DNA of 64,000 nt, taken from positions 1-64,000 of the forward strand of contig NZ_JAVKPH010000021.1 of assembly GCF_031432425.1 (NCBI RefSeq), written 5' to 3'. A program made the translations under genes and the position numbers. The notes beneath the pieces are model-generated. The model made no database searches. It was not told the origin of the DNA and was given only the letters and a program-made list of their open reading frames with translations. Every line of letters starts with the position of its first letter. The first letter of the stretch is position 1. Source of the DNA: Ruixingdingia sedimenti (GTDB taxonomy: Bacteria; Pseudomonadota; Alphaproteobacteria; Rhodobacterales; Rhodobacteraceae). Shown here in pieces: positions 1-7,247 of this stretch.

Positions 1-133
1 GCTTGCCAGTCGGCGCGGCCTTCCACGTCATGGCGGGGTCGAACCAGATCGTCAGAGAGCCGCGGCGCTTGAGCGCTTGGTTATAGGCGGGCCAGTTCCT
101 GGTCTTGTAGATCGGGGGTGTCGGTCTGCTCAT
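1..133 (-). CDS. IS5-family transposase, N-terminal fragment (cut by window edge)
   Basis: The minus strand from the ATG at 133 encodes MSRPTPPIYKTRNWPAYNQA, followed by a segment with LKRRGSLTIWFDP. This is the usual start of IS5-group DDE transposases, which open with a YKTxNWxxYNxALKxRGSLTxWxD block. The remaining 250-odd residues with the catalytic DDE triad lie beyond the left edge. The gene points away from the permease at 206. Its start lies 48 bp inside the inverted terminal repeat at 181-196, a normal arrangement for IS5-type elements. Completeness of the element cannot be judged here. Confidence 0.85.
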   Translation of the reverse strand, partial: MSRPTPPIYKTRNWPAYNQALKRRGSLTIWFDPAMTWKAAPTGK

Positions 134-180
134 GCAGTCAAGCTACCACGCTGGATTCACGAGATGAATCCCTCACGCGA

Positions 181-196
181 TTTGTGCAACAGAGCC
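181..196. mobile_element. Terminal inverted repeat of the IS5-type element
   Basis: On the minus strand this reads GGCTCTGTTGCACAAA, a terminal repeat found in many IS5-family (IS427/IS903 group) elements. It marks the outer boundary of the insertion whose transposase runs leftwards from 133. Host DNA begins at 197. The other end and the target duplication are outside the window. Confidence 0.8.
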
Positions 197-205
197 GGTG
201 GCGAC

Positions 206-1201
206 ATGAACGTCAAGACGGACAGAAGCGGGGCCGGGCGCAGCCCGCCGCGGTTCGGGATCGGCGAATTCGGCTGGATCTGGATCGCCCTTCTGGGGCT
301 TGTGGCGGTCTGCGCTCTGGTTGCGCCGAGCGCGCTGAAACCCGGGTCGATCCAGTCCATGCTGCCGCTGTTTTCGGTGCTGCTGCTGCTGGCGGCGGGG
401 CAGACGCTGATCGTGCAACAGCGCGGCATCGACATGTCCGTGGGCGCACTGGCGACGCTTTCGGGGCTTTTCGTGGCGGTGTTCACCGGCGCGACGGGCA
501 GCGGCCTTGGCGGTGTCGTCTGTGCGCTGGCGCTCTGCGGGGCGTTCGGCGCGGTCAACGGCCTGCTGACGACGCGGCTGAACATCAGCCCCATCGTCGC
601 GACGCTGGCCACCGGCACGCTGATGGCGGGGATCGCACGGCTGATGTCGGGGGGCAGCGCCATGCCGATCCCGCCCGGTTTGCAGGACATCGCCCGGGCG
701 CGTCTGGCCGGGGTGCCGGGCATCGGCATCCTCGCCATCGTCATCGTGCTTGCGGCTTGGTTCGTCATCCGCCGCACCACCCACGGGCGGCGTTTCGTGG
801 CGACCGGCGCCAACCCGGCCACGGCGCGGGCGTCGGGCACGCGGGTCGAGCTGATCCAGGTCGGCACCTATGCCGTCGCGGGCGTGTTCTACGGGGTCGG
901 CGGGTTCCTTCTTGCGGGCTACATCGGCTATGCGACCCCCACCGCCGGCACCAGCTATCTGCTGCCCAGCATCGCCGTGGTGGTGATCGGGGGCACCCCG
1001 TTCACCGGCGGGCGCGGCAGCCTTGTCGCCACCATCGGCGCCGCCGCGTTCATGACGCTGCTCGACCAGATGGTGCTGTCCATGGGCGCGCGCATGTCGG
1101 AACAGTTGCTGACCCAGGCCGCGGCGATCGTCGTCGCGACAAGCATCCGTCGCTTTTCTCTTTCCAGCATCCGGGGGAGGATCGGACGCGGAAAGCGCTA
1201 G
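206..1201 (+). CDS. ABC transporter permease, ribose/xylose type (RbsC-like)
   Basis: A 331-residue inner-membrane permease of the BPD_transp_2 family, which forms the pore of importers for ribose, xylose, other sugars or related solutes. Several hydrophobic segments alternate through the protein, and residues 74-80 (GIDMSVG) match the family hallmark GGIDLSVG. I chose ATG 206 because the longer in-frame start at 77 lies inside the IS element. The IS end is only 9 bp upstream, so any partner genes (binding protein, ATPase) and the native promoter have been displaced or lie beyond the window. No clear ribosome binding site is visible before 206. The substrate cannot be told from sequence. Confidence 0.8.
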   Translation: MNVKTDRSGAGRSPPRFGIGEFGWIWIALLGLVAVCALVAPSALKPGSIQSMLPLFSVLLLLAAGQTLIVQQRGIDMSVGALATLSGLFVAVFTGATGSGLGGVVCALALCGAFGAVNGLLTTRLNISPIVATLATGTLMAGIARLMSGGSAMPIPPGLQDIARARLAGVPGIGILAIVIVLAAWFVIRRTTHGRRFVATGANPATARASGTRVELIQVGTYAVAGVFYGVGGFLLAGYIGYATPTAGTSYLLPSIAVVVIGGTPFTGGRGSLVATIGAAAFMTLLDQMVLSMGARMSEQLLTQAAAIVVATSIRRFSLSSIRGRIGRGKR

Positions 1202-1219
1202 GACCGCAACCGACACAGA

Positions 1220-1237
1220 GCGCCTTTTTGAAGGCGC
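1220..1237 (+). terminator. Hairpin between permease and CbiM-like gene
   Basis: GCGCCTT, loop TTTG, then AAGGCGC gives a perfect 7-bp stem just after the permease stop. There is no T-run after it, so it is a weak or factor-assisted terminator or an mRNA end protector. Confidence 0.35.
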
Positions 1238-1285
1238 ATAGAATGTGTTCACTTCGACTGAGCCACAACAGGAAGGGGTAAATCC

Positions 1286-1966
1286 ATGCATATCGAACCC
1301 GGCGTCGTGAACGGCGCCAAGATTATTCTTAGCTATGCCACCGCCGCCGGGGCATTCGGTCTGGCGACAAAGATGGTTTGGAACGACCTGCGCAGCCACG
1401 GCGGCGGTATCAGTCTTGCCGCGCGTAGCGCGCTGGCCACGGCTGCGGTGTTCTGCTTCTTCGAGGTCTTTCCGCACCATGCCGTCGGCGTGTCCGAAGT
1501 GCACCTGATTTTGGGTTCCACGCTGCTGCTGTTGTTCGGAGCAGGAGCAGCGGGGATCGGGCTGGCGCTAGGCTTGTTAATCCAGGGTCTCCTCGTTTCA
1601 CCATTCGACTTGCCCCAATATGGCATGAACGTCACGACGCTTTTGGTGCCGCTCTGGGGCATCCATCTGCTGGCGCGGCGTGTTGTCCCGGCGAGGACTC
1701 CTTATGTTGATCTGAAGTACGGTCAGGCCTTGACGCTGTCGATTGCCTATCAGGGCGGCATCGTCGCATGGGTGGCATTCTGGGCCCTGTATGGCCAAGG
1801 CTTCACTGGCGAGAACCTGGCTGCGGTTGGCAGCTTTGGCCTTGCCTATATGACGGTCGTCATCGTTGAGCCGCTGGTGGATCTTGGCGTGCTGGCGTTG
1901 GCAAAAACGACGCGACGGGTCAGCAGCGGGCCGCTGTTCAACCCACGCTTGCATCTGCCGACCTGA
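1286..1966 (+). CDS. CbiM-like ECF transporter substrate-specificity component
   Basis: A 226-residue polytopic membrane protein of the CbiM/NikM family, the substrate-capturing unit of energy-coupling-factor importers for cobalt or nickel. It begins MHIEPG; in this family the N-terminal Met and His2 help bind the metal, and further His residues occur near 63-71 (PHHAVGVSEVHL). About six or seven hydrophobic stretches are visible. A ribosome binding site (GGAAGGGG) precedes ATG 1286. No CbiN, CbiQ or CbiO gene is visible in the window, so it may use a remote energy module or act alone. Its codons are noticeably richer in A/T at third positions than those of its neighbours (for example ATT, CTT, TTA), which together with the nearby IS suggests acquisition. 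Metal specificity is not determined. Confidence 0.7.
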   Translation: MHIEPGVVNGAKIILSYATAAGAFGLATKMVWNDLRSHGGGISLAARSALATAAVFCFFEVFPHHAVGVSEVHLILGSTLLLLFGAGAAGIGLALGLLIQGLLVSPFDLPQYGMNVTTLLVPLWGIHLLARRVVPARTPYVDLKYGQALTLSIAYQGGIVAWVAFWALYGQGFTGENLAAVGSFGLAYMTVVIVEPLVDLGVLALAKTTRRVSSGPLFNPRLHLPT

Positions 1967-1983
1967 CGGATCTGCCGCATTGA

Positions 1984-2189
1984 CTGCCCGCCGCCGATGT
2001 CTCGGTGGGCTATGGGCTGATGCTGGCCGACCATCTGGGGCTGGCCGGGGGGGGGAGCCGGCCGTCGCGGCCTATCGGGAACGCCTTCAGGCCCGCGCGG
2101 CCTATCGCGCCGCGCTGAAGGCACAGGAGGCCGCCGCCCTTCGGCAAGGCGTCCCGGCCATCCCCGCCCCGCTGATCCGGCCCCGCTGA
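1984..2189 (+). pseudogene. Glutathione S-transferase C-terminal remnant, frameshifted
   Basis: One frame from 1984 reads LPAADVSVGYGLMLADHLGL, the typical C-terminal-domain motif of bacterial glutathione S-transferases (FTAADISVGYALMLAE). At a run of G residues near 2047-2055 the homology moves to another frame, continuing EPAVAAYRERLQARAAYRAA and ending at 2189. The N-terminal thioredoxin-like domain and most of the helical domain are missing. This is therefore a decayed C-terminal fragment of about 65 codons with a frameshift in a homopolymer, left between the CbiM-like gene and the phosphonate genes. A sequencing error in the G-run could explain the frameshift but not the missing front half. 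Confidence 0.7.
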
Positions 2190-2287
2190 TCCGCGGGCGG
2201 CCGCCGCGTTCCGGCTTCGGGCCGCCGGTCCCCTGCGCCCGGCTGCCGCCACCGGCCTGTTCGTCCGCAAAGAACGGCATGGCGCGG

Positions 2288-2327
2288 CTGTCATCGAAGT
2301 TTCATCCATGCGCAGCCTGACTGTCAC
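2288..2327 (+). promoter_or_regulatory. Pho box (PhoB-binding repeats) upstream of phnC
   Basis: CTGTCAT at 2288, GTTTCAT at 2299 and CTGTCAC at 2321 resemble the 7-bp PhoB repeat CTGTCAT. Their starts are 11 and 33 bp apart from the first, that is 1 and 3 helical turns with a degenerate unit between. This phasing is what PhoB binding needs. Phosphate-starvation control of phosphonate uptake operons by PhoB is well established. The phnC start lies about 40 bp downstream. Confidence 0.75.
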
Positions 2328-2368
2328 ATCCCGCCGCTATCCCCGCTGCAACCAGTCAGGGGGTGTGC

Positions 2369-3187
2369 ATGCTGGAGGTCAGGGCCGTAACGCGGATGTT
2401 CGGCGCCCGGGCGGCGGTGGACGGGGTGAGCTTCACCGTCGACGGCCCGGCCTTCGTCGGCATCATCGGCCGGTCGGGGGCGGGCAAGTCCACCCTGCTG
2501 CGGATGATGAACCGGCTGACCGACGCCACATCGGGCCGGATCCTGGTCAACGGGCGCGACGTGCTGGCGCTGCGCGGGGCCGAGGCGCGCGCCTGGCAGG
2601 GCCGCTGCGCGATGATCTTTCAGCAGTTCAACCTCGTGCCACGGATGGATGTGGTGTCGAACGTGCTGCACGGCACGCTCAACCGCCGCGCGACGCTGGC
2701 CACGCTGTTCAGCCTCTGGCCCCGGGCCGACATCCTGCGCGCGCTCGACATCCTCGACCGGCTCGGCATCGCCGAACAGGCGGCCAAGCGGGCCGAGGCG
2801 CTGTCGGGCGGCCAGCAGCAGCGCGTGGCGATCGCCCGCGCCCTGATGCAGGACCCCGAGGTGATCCTGGCGGATGAGCCCATCGCCAGCCTCGACCCGA
2901 TGAATGCGCAGGTCGTGATGGACACGCTCAGACGCATCAATGTCGAGGACGGGCGGATGGTGATCGCCAACCTGCACACGCTCGACACCGCGCGGCGCTA
3001 TTGCGACCGGGTGATCGGCATGCGCGACGGGCGCATCGTGTTCGACGGCACCCCTGACCAGCTTTCCACCGGCGCCGCGCGCGACATCTACGGCGCCGAT
3101 GCGGGCTTCAACGAAGCCGCGACCTCTACCGCCATTCCTGCCGATACCGCCGCCGATGCGGCCTATGCCGGCCGGCTGCTGGCCTGA
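2369..3187 (+). CDS. phnC: Phosphonate ABC transporter ATP-binding protein
   Basis: A 272-residue cytoplasmic ATPase that powers phosphonate import with PhnD and PhnE. Walker A GRSGAGKST lies at residues 34-42, the signature LSGGQQ at 145-150 and Walker B VILADEP at 165-171. An in-frame GTG at 2363 is possible, but the ATG at 2369 has the purine-rich CAGGGGG at a good distance and gives the normal N-terminus. It is the first gene of the operon phnC-phnD-phnE1-phnE2-acetyltransferase. The Pho box directly upstream predicts induction when phosphate is scarce. Next-gene order makes PhnC far more likely than a generic amino-acid ATPase. Confidence 0.93.
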   Translation: MLEVRAVTRMFGARAAVDGVSFTVDGPAFVGIIGRSGAGKSTLLRMMNRLTDATSGRILVNGRDVLALRGAEARAWQGRCAMIFQQFNLVPRMDVVSNVLHGTLNRRATLATLFSLWPRADILRALDILDRLGIAEQAAKRAEALSGGQQQRVAIARALMQDPEVILADEPIASLDPMNAQVVMDTLRRINVEDGRMVIANLHTLDTARRYCDRVIGMRDGRIVFDGTPDQLSTGAARDIYGADAGFNEAATSTAIPADTAADAAYAGRLLA

Positions 3188-3224
3188 CCCGCCCCATCCG
3201 GGGCCCAACACCTGCGGAGCGACC

Positions 3225-4121
3225 ATGACCAGACTGATCCTGACCCTTGCGCTGTCCACCGCGCTGACCGGCGCCGCCGCGGCGCAGGACATCACGCGCT
3301 TCAACCTCGGCATCCTCGGCGGCGAGAATGCGCAGGACCGCATGAGTTCCAACGAATGCTACCGCGCCAAGCTGGAAGAGGCGCTCGGCGTGCCGGTCAA
3401 GGTGTTCACCCCGGCCGACTACGACGGCGTGATCCAGGGGCTTCTGGGCGGGTCGCTCGACCTCGCCTGGCTCGGCGCCTCGGGCTATGGCAAGATCTTC
3501 CTGACCGACCCCGAGGCGGTCGAGGTGCGGCTGACCAAGCAGAACATGGACGGCTCGACCGGCTATTACGCCATCGGCTTTGCCCGCACCGACAGCGGCA
3601 TCGCCTCGATGGACGACGTCAAGGGCAGGTCCTTCGCCTTCGCCGATCCGAATTCCACCTCGGGCTATCTGATCCCGGGGGCGGAACTGTCCGCGAAATA
3701 CGGCAAGCTGGATGATTATTTCAGCGCGGTGAAGTTCTCGGGCGGGCATGAACAGAGCCTCGTCGGCGTGCACAACGGCGATTTCGACGCGGGCGTGGCC
3801 TGGGCGGACGGCCTGGGCAACTGGGAAGACGGCTACAATTCGGGCGCGATCCGCAAGGCCGCCGATTCCGGGCTGGTCGACATGAACAACCTGGTCGAGA
3901 TCTGGCGGTCCAAACTGATCCCCGAAGGGCCGATGGTGGTGCGCAAGGCGCTGCCGGATGCGGTGAAGGACAAGGTGACGCAACTGACCGCCGACCTGTG
4001 GGAACAGGACCCGGAATGCGCCTATGGCGTCGCCTCGGGGCAGGCGAAGGATTTCGTGCCGGTGGACCACGCCACCTACGAAGGCGTGATCGCGGCGCGC
4101 AAGATGCAGGAAAGCAAGTGA
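3225..4121 (+). CDS. phnD: Phosphonate ABC transporter periplasmic binding protein
   Basis: A 298-residue periplasmic receptor that delivers phosphonates (for example aminoethylphosphonate) to PhnE. A Sec signal peptide covers about residues 1-20 (hydrophobic core, then AAAAQD). The mature part has the PhnD-family pattern of two alpha/beta lobes, with motifs such as DYDGVIQGLLGGSLDLAWLG and FADPNSTSGYLIPG that are characteristic of PhnD/PtxB-like proteins. I chose ATG 3225 because it begins the signal peptide; longer frame starts have no such feature. It is 37 bp after phnC. A hairpin follows the gene (4136-4162), consistent with higher expression of the receptor than of the permeases. Confidence 0.92.
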   Translation: MTRLILTLALSTALTGAAAAQDITRFNLGILGGENAQDRMSSNECYRAKLEEALGVPVKVFTPADYDGVIQGLLGGSLDLAWLGASGYGKIFLTDPEAVEVRLTKQNMDGSTGYYAIGFARTDSGIASMDDVKGRSFAFADPNSTSGYLIPGAELSAKYGKLDDYFSAVKFSGGHEQSLVGVHNGDFDAGVAWADGLGNWEDGYNSGAIRKAADSGLVDMNNLVEIWRSKLIPEGPMVVRKALPDAVKDKVTQLTADLWEQDPECAYGVASGQAKDFVPVDHATYEGVIAARKMQESK

Positions 4122-4135
4122 TTTCGATGACGCAA

Positions 4136-4162
4136 GGCCGGTTCCCCGCAGGGGGGCCGGCC
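4136..4162 (+). terminator. Attenuator-like hairpin between phnD and phnE1
   Basis: GGCCGG and CCCC pair with GGGG and CCGGCC around a GCA loop, giving a 10-bp stem with small internal mismatches, followed by CATTCTTTC. Hairpins after receptor genes commonly stabilise the upstream mRNA and lower read-through into the permease genes. Confidence 0.5.
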
Positions 4163-4184
4163 GCATTCTTTCATCAGGCTGCAC

Positions 4185-5072
4185 ATGGTTGACATCGCCT
4201 TCGGCCCCGACCCGGACCCCGGCGCCCGGTCGCGCGCGGCCCGCAACGCCGCCTATCTGGACCTCGTGCGCCGCCGCCGGATGTATGGCGGCATCCTGCT
4301 GGCGGTGTTCCTCGCGCTGATGGCCTCGGGCTTCGTGATGGCCGACGGCCGCAACGCCGGCGGCTTCTGGGAGGGGCTGCCGATGCTGGGCGCCTTTCCC
4401 TCCGAGGTGATGGCGGAGGCCTGGGCGAAACGCGCCAACCTGCCGGGGCTGCTGGTGGCCCATCTGCCCTCGCTGGCCGAGACGCTGAACATCGCCGCCG
4501 TCGCCACCATCCTCGGCGCGCTGGCGGCGGTGGTGCTGTCGCTTCTGTCCACGCGGGGGCTGGCGCGCTGGCCGCGGCTGACGGGGCTGTTCCGGCGGAT
4601 GATGGATGCCTGCCGCGCGGTGCCGGAAATCGTGATCGCGCTGGTGCTGATCTTCATCCTCGGCGGCGGGCCGGTGCCGGCGGTGATCGCCATCGGCATC
4701 CATACCGCCGGGGCGCTCGGCAAGCTCTTCTCCGAGGTGGCGGAAAACGCCGACCTGAAGCCGGTCGAGGGCCTCGCCTCGGTCGGCGCGACCTGGGGGC
4801 AGCGGATGCTGCTCGGCGTAATCCCGCAGGTGGCGCCCAACTGGCTGAGCTATGCGTTGCTGCGGTTCGAGATCAACCTGCGCGCCAGCGCGATCCTGGG
4901 CTTCGTGGGCGAGGGCGGCATCGGCCATGACCTCAAGATCGCGATGCAATGGGGGCAGGGGCGGTATGACCAGGTGGTGGCGATCTTCCTGCTGCTGTTC
5001 CTGTCCATCGTGCTGATCGACCGGCTGTCGGATCGCGTCCGCCAGCGGCTTGTCCGGGGGGCAGGGGCATGA
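4185..5072 (+). CDS. phnE: Phosphonate ABC transporter permease 1
   Basis: A 295-residue inner-membrane permease of the PhnE family. About six hydrophobic segments are visible. The C-terminal half holds the EAA-type loop that contacts PhnC (around GATWGQRMLLGVIPQVAPNW). The cytoplasmic start is basic (LVRRRRMYGG) before the first membrane span near residue 35. The stop overlaps the start of the second permease gene, so the two are translationally coupled. Two PhnE proteins in a row normally form a heterodimeric channel. Confidence 0.9.
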   Translation: MVDIAFGPDPDPGARSRAARNAAYLDLVRRRRMYGGILLAVFLALMASGFVMADGRNAGGFWEGLPMLGAFPSEVMAEAWAKRANLPGLLVAHLPSLAETLNIAAVATILGALAAVVLSLLSTRGLARWPRLTGLFRRMMDACRAVPEIVIALVLIFILGGGPVPAVIAIGIHTAGALGKLFSEVAENADLKPVEGLASVGATWGQRMLLGVIPQVAPNWLSYALLRFEINLRASAILGFVGEGGIGHDLKIAMQWGQGRYDQVVAIFLLLFLSIVLIDRLSDRVRQRLVRGAGA

Positions 5073-6424
5073 CCATGAGCACGACCGATACCGCGACCGC
5101 GCCCGCCGCCACCGCCCGGGCGCCCGCGGTCATCCGCCGCTTCGCGCGGCTGCGGCGGTTGTCCTTCGGCCTGCCCGCGCTGGTGCTGGCCTATCTTGTC
5201 TATGCCGCGATCAGCTTCGATGTCGCGGGTCTTGCGGCGCGGGCGCGGTGGGACAATGCGGCGATCCTGCTGAACGATTTCTGGTCCTACAAGACCCATG
5301 TCACGCGCGACAACCGTTCCGGCGCCCTGACCGTCGCCGTCGAGGGCGAGCCGCGGGGCACCTATCCCCCCGGCAGGCTGCCCGGCTGGGTGACGGTGGC
5401 CGATGGCGTGACCACCATCGACCTCGGCGGCGGCCATGTCGTCACCTATGACGATGCCGGCGCGCGCTATGTCGTGCCGGGCTATGGCACGCTCGACATC
5501 CGCCCGGTGGACGGCAAGCCGGTGCTGGACGCGCCCCTGCCGCTGCCCGGCTGGATCTCGGTCTCGGAAAACCGCGTCGCCGCCACCACCGGGGCCGGGC
5601 GCTTCGCCTATTCGCGGTCGAAGGTGGAGACCTTCCACTATGAGCCGGGGTGGGAGCTGTTCTTCTTCACCCTCGACAGCCCCTTTTACGGCAAGGGGCC
5701 GCTGGAACTGCTGCGCCTCGCCGTCGCGGGCGAACGGGTGGACCCCGCGCGGCCGAACGCCGTCGCCATCTGGCAAGAATTCTGGGGCAACAAGATGTGG
5801 CGGCATGCCGATGTCGCCTGGGCGATTTTCGAGACCGTGCTGATGGCCTTTCTGGGCACCATGACCGCGGCGGCCATCGCGCTGCCCCTCGGGTTCGCGG
5901 CGGCGTCGAACTTCATGCCCTTCGCGCTGCTGCGCTTTGCGCTGCGCCGGGTGTTCGACTTCATCCGCGGGGTGGACGGGCTGATCTGGACCATCATCCT
6001 GTCCCGCGCCTTCGGGCCCGGGCCGCTGACCGGGGCGCTGGCGATCTTCCTGACCGACACCGGCAGCTTCGGCAAGCTTTTCTCCGAGGCGTTGGAGAAC
6101 ATCGACGAAAAGCAGGTGGAGGGGCTGAAATCCACCGGCGCGAACGGGGTGCAGCGGGCGCGCTTCGGCGTCATCCCGCAGGTGACGCCGGTGCTGCTGA
6201 GCCAGGTGCTCTACCATCTGGAATCGAACACCCGCAGCGCCACGGTGATCGGCGCCATCGTCGGCGGCGGCATCGGGCTGCTGCTGACGCAGGCGATCAT
6301 CACCCAGAAGGACTGGGAAGAGGTCGCCTATTACATGGTGCTGATCGTGCTGATGGTGATGGCGATGGACAGCCTGTCGGGCTGGCTGCGCCGCCGGCTG
6401 ATCCGCGGGCGAAAGGACATGTGA
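5069..6424 (+). CDS. phnE: Phosphonate ABC transporter permease 2 with a large extracytoplasmic insert
   Basis: A 451-residue PhnE-family permease, about 150 residues longer than usual. After a first membrane span near residues 30-55 comes a soluble stretch (about residues 60-235) rich in Tyr, Trp and Gly, before the conserved transmembrane core. The EAA-like loop (STGANGVQRARFGVIPQVTP) is near residue 355. The soluble segment should lie in the periplasm. ATG 5069 overlaps the phnE1 stop; ATG 5075 is an alternative. The extra domain might contact PhnD or shield the channel; its role is not known to me. Confidence 0.88.
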   Translation: MTMSTTDTATAPAATARAPAVIRRFARLRRLSFGLPALVLAYLVYAAISFDVAGLAARARWDNAAILLNDFWSYKTHVTRDNRSGALTVAVEGEPRGTYPPGRLPGWVTVADGVTTIDLGGGHVVTYDDAGARYVVPGYGTLDIRPVDGKPVLDAPLPLPGWISVSENRVAATTGAGRFAYSRSKVETFHYEPGWELFFFTLDSPFYGKGPLELLRLAVAGERVDPARPNAVAIWQEFWGNKMWRHADVAWAIFETVLMAFLGTMTAAAIALPLGFAAASNFMPFALLRFALRRVFDFIRGVDGLIWTIILSRAFGPGPLTGALAIFLTDTGSFGKLFSEALENIDEKQVEGLKSTGANGVQRARFGVIPQVTPVLLSQVLYHLESNTRSATVIGAIVGGGIGLLLTQAIITQKDWEEVAYYMVLIVLMVMAMDSLSGWLRRRLIRGRKDM

Positions 6425-7041
6425 TGCCGAAACTGTCGGAAACCGGACCCCTGCTGCATCCCGGCGCGGTCGCGGTGGATACCACCTTCGGCCGCTGGTG
6501 CGAGGTCGGCGCGGGCGCGCGGGTGCTGCATTCCGATTTCGGCGACTATGCCTATTGCGACCGGCTGGCCGACATCGCCAATACCACGGTCGGCCGGTTC
6601 GCCAATATCGCGGCGCTGACGCGGATCGGGCCGACGGACCATCCCTTCGCCCATGCGGCGCAGCACCATTTCCTCTATCGCTCGTCCTATTACTGGGACG
6701 ATGCGGCGGACGACGCCGCCTTTTTCGCCGCCCGCGCGGCGCGCCGCACCGTGCTGGGGCCGGATTGCTGGATCGGCCATGGCGCGATCGTCAAGCCCGA
6801 GGTGACGGTGGGCGCCGGCGCCATCGTCGCCGCCGGCGCGGTGGTGACGCGCGACGTGGCGCCCTTCATGATCGTTGCGGGCGTGCCGGCCGTGCCGATC
6901 CGCGCGCGGTTTCCGGCGGCGGTGGCGGACCGGCTGCTGGCGCTGGCCTGGTGGGACTGGGACCACGCCCGCCTGCGCGCCGCGCTGGAGGATTTCCGCG
7001 CGCTGAAGGCCGAGGCGTTCCTGGAGAAATACGGCGGCTGA
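6424..7041 (+). CDS. Hexapeptide-repeat acetyltransferase of phosphonate operons
   Basis: A 205-residue protein with a left-handed beta-helix. Hexapeptide repeats are visible in two blocks (about residues 20-60 and 115-155, for example WIGHGAIVKPEVTVGAGAIV). The family resembles chloramphenicol/xenobiotic acetyltransferases and is a known companion of phn operons, where it may acetylate aminophosphonates and so take the place of PhnO. That role is inferred from context. The start codon overlaps the phnE2 stop (ATGTGATG), so it is the last gene of the transport operon. The protein should be a cytoplasmic trimer that uses acetyl-CoA. A family A repeat follows it. Confidence 0.8.
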   Translation: MPKLSETGPLLHPGAVAVDTTFGRWCEVGAGARVLHSDFGDYAYCDRLADIANTTVGRFANIAALTRIGPTDHPFAHAAQHHFLYRSSYYWDDAADDAAFFAARAARRTVLGPDCWIGHGAIVKPEVTVGAGAIVAAGAVVTRDVAPFMIVAGVPAVPIRARFPAAVADRLLALAWWDWDHARLRAALEDFRALKAEAFLEKYGG

Positions 7042-7087
7042 TGCGGGCGTTGCGCCCGATGCCCGGCCTCTGGCCGGGTGGAAAGAT

Positions 7088-7202
7088 GCGCGCGCCGCGC
7101 GGGAGTATTTTGGGAAAGGTGAAGCCGCAAGGCGCACCCCTTTTCCGAAAGGGGCGCCCCTCTTCATTTTCTGTCCGATAAATATCCCCGCGCGGCGCGC
7201 GC
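7088..7202. repeat. Family A intergenic repeat, copy 1
   Basis: An inverted element between the acetyltransferase gene and phnF, which converge. The left arm is a GC-rich part then GGGAGTATTT and GGTGAAG. The right arm contains CTTCATTTTCTGTCC, AAATATCCCC and GCGCGGCGCGC, which mirrors the left GC-rich part. A small inner hairpin (CCCCTTTTCCGAAAGGGG) lies between. It probably acts as a two-way terminator. Related copies are at 27344, 43440, 55621 and 61991. Confidence 0.65.
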
Positions 7203-7247
7203 AGCTTTCCGCCGGGCCGAACGCCGGGTGGGGGCCCGCAGTCCGGC

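Noticed and set aside
1202..1285. Cobalamin or NiCo riboswitch before the CbiM-like gene
   Set aside because: The 84-nt gap is too short for a cobalamin riboswitch, and I see only one simple hairpin.
3126..4949. A 607-codon minus-strand frame across phnD and phnE1
   Set aside because: Same shadow effect; the plus-strand products have clear family motifs, signal peptide and membrane spans.
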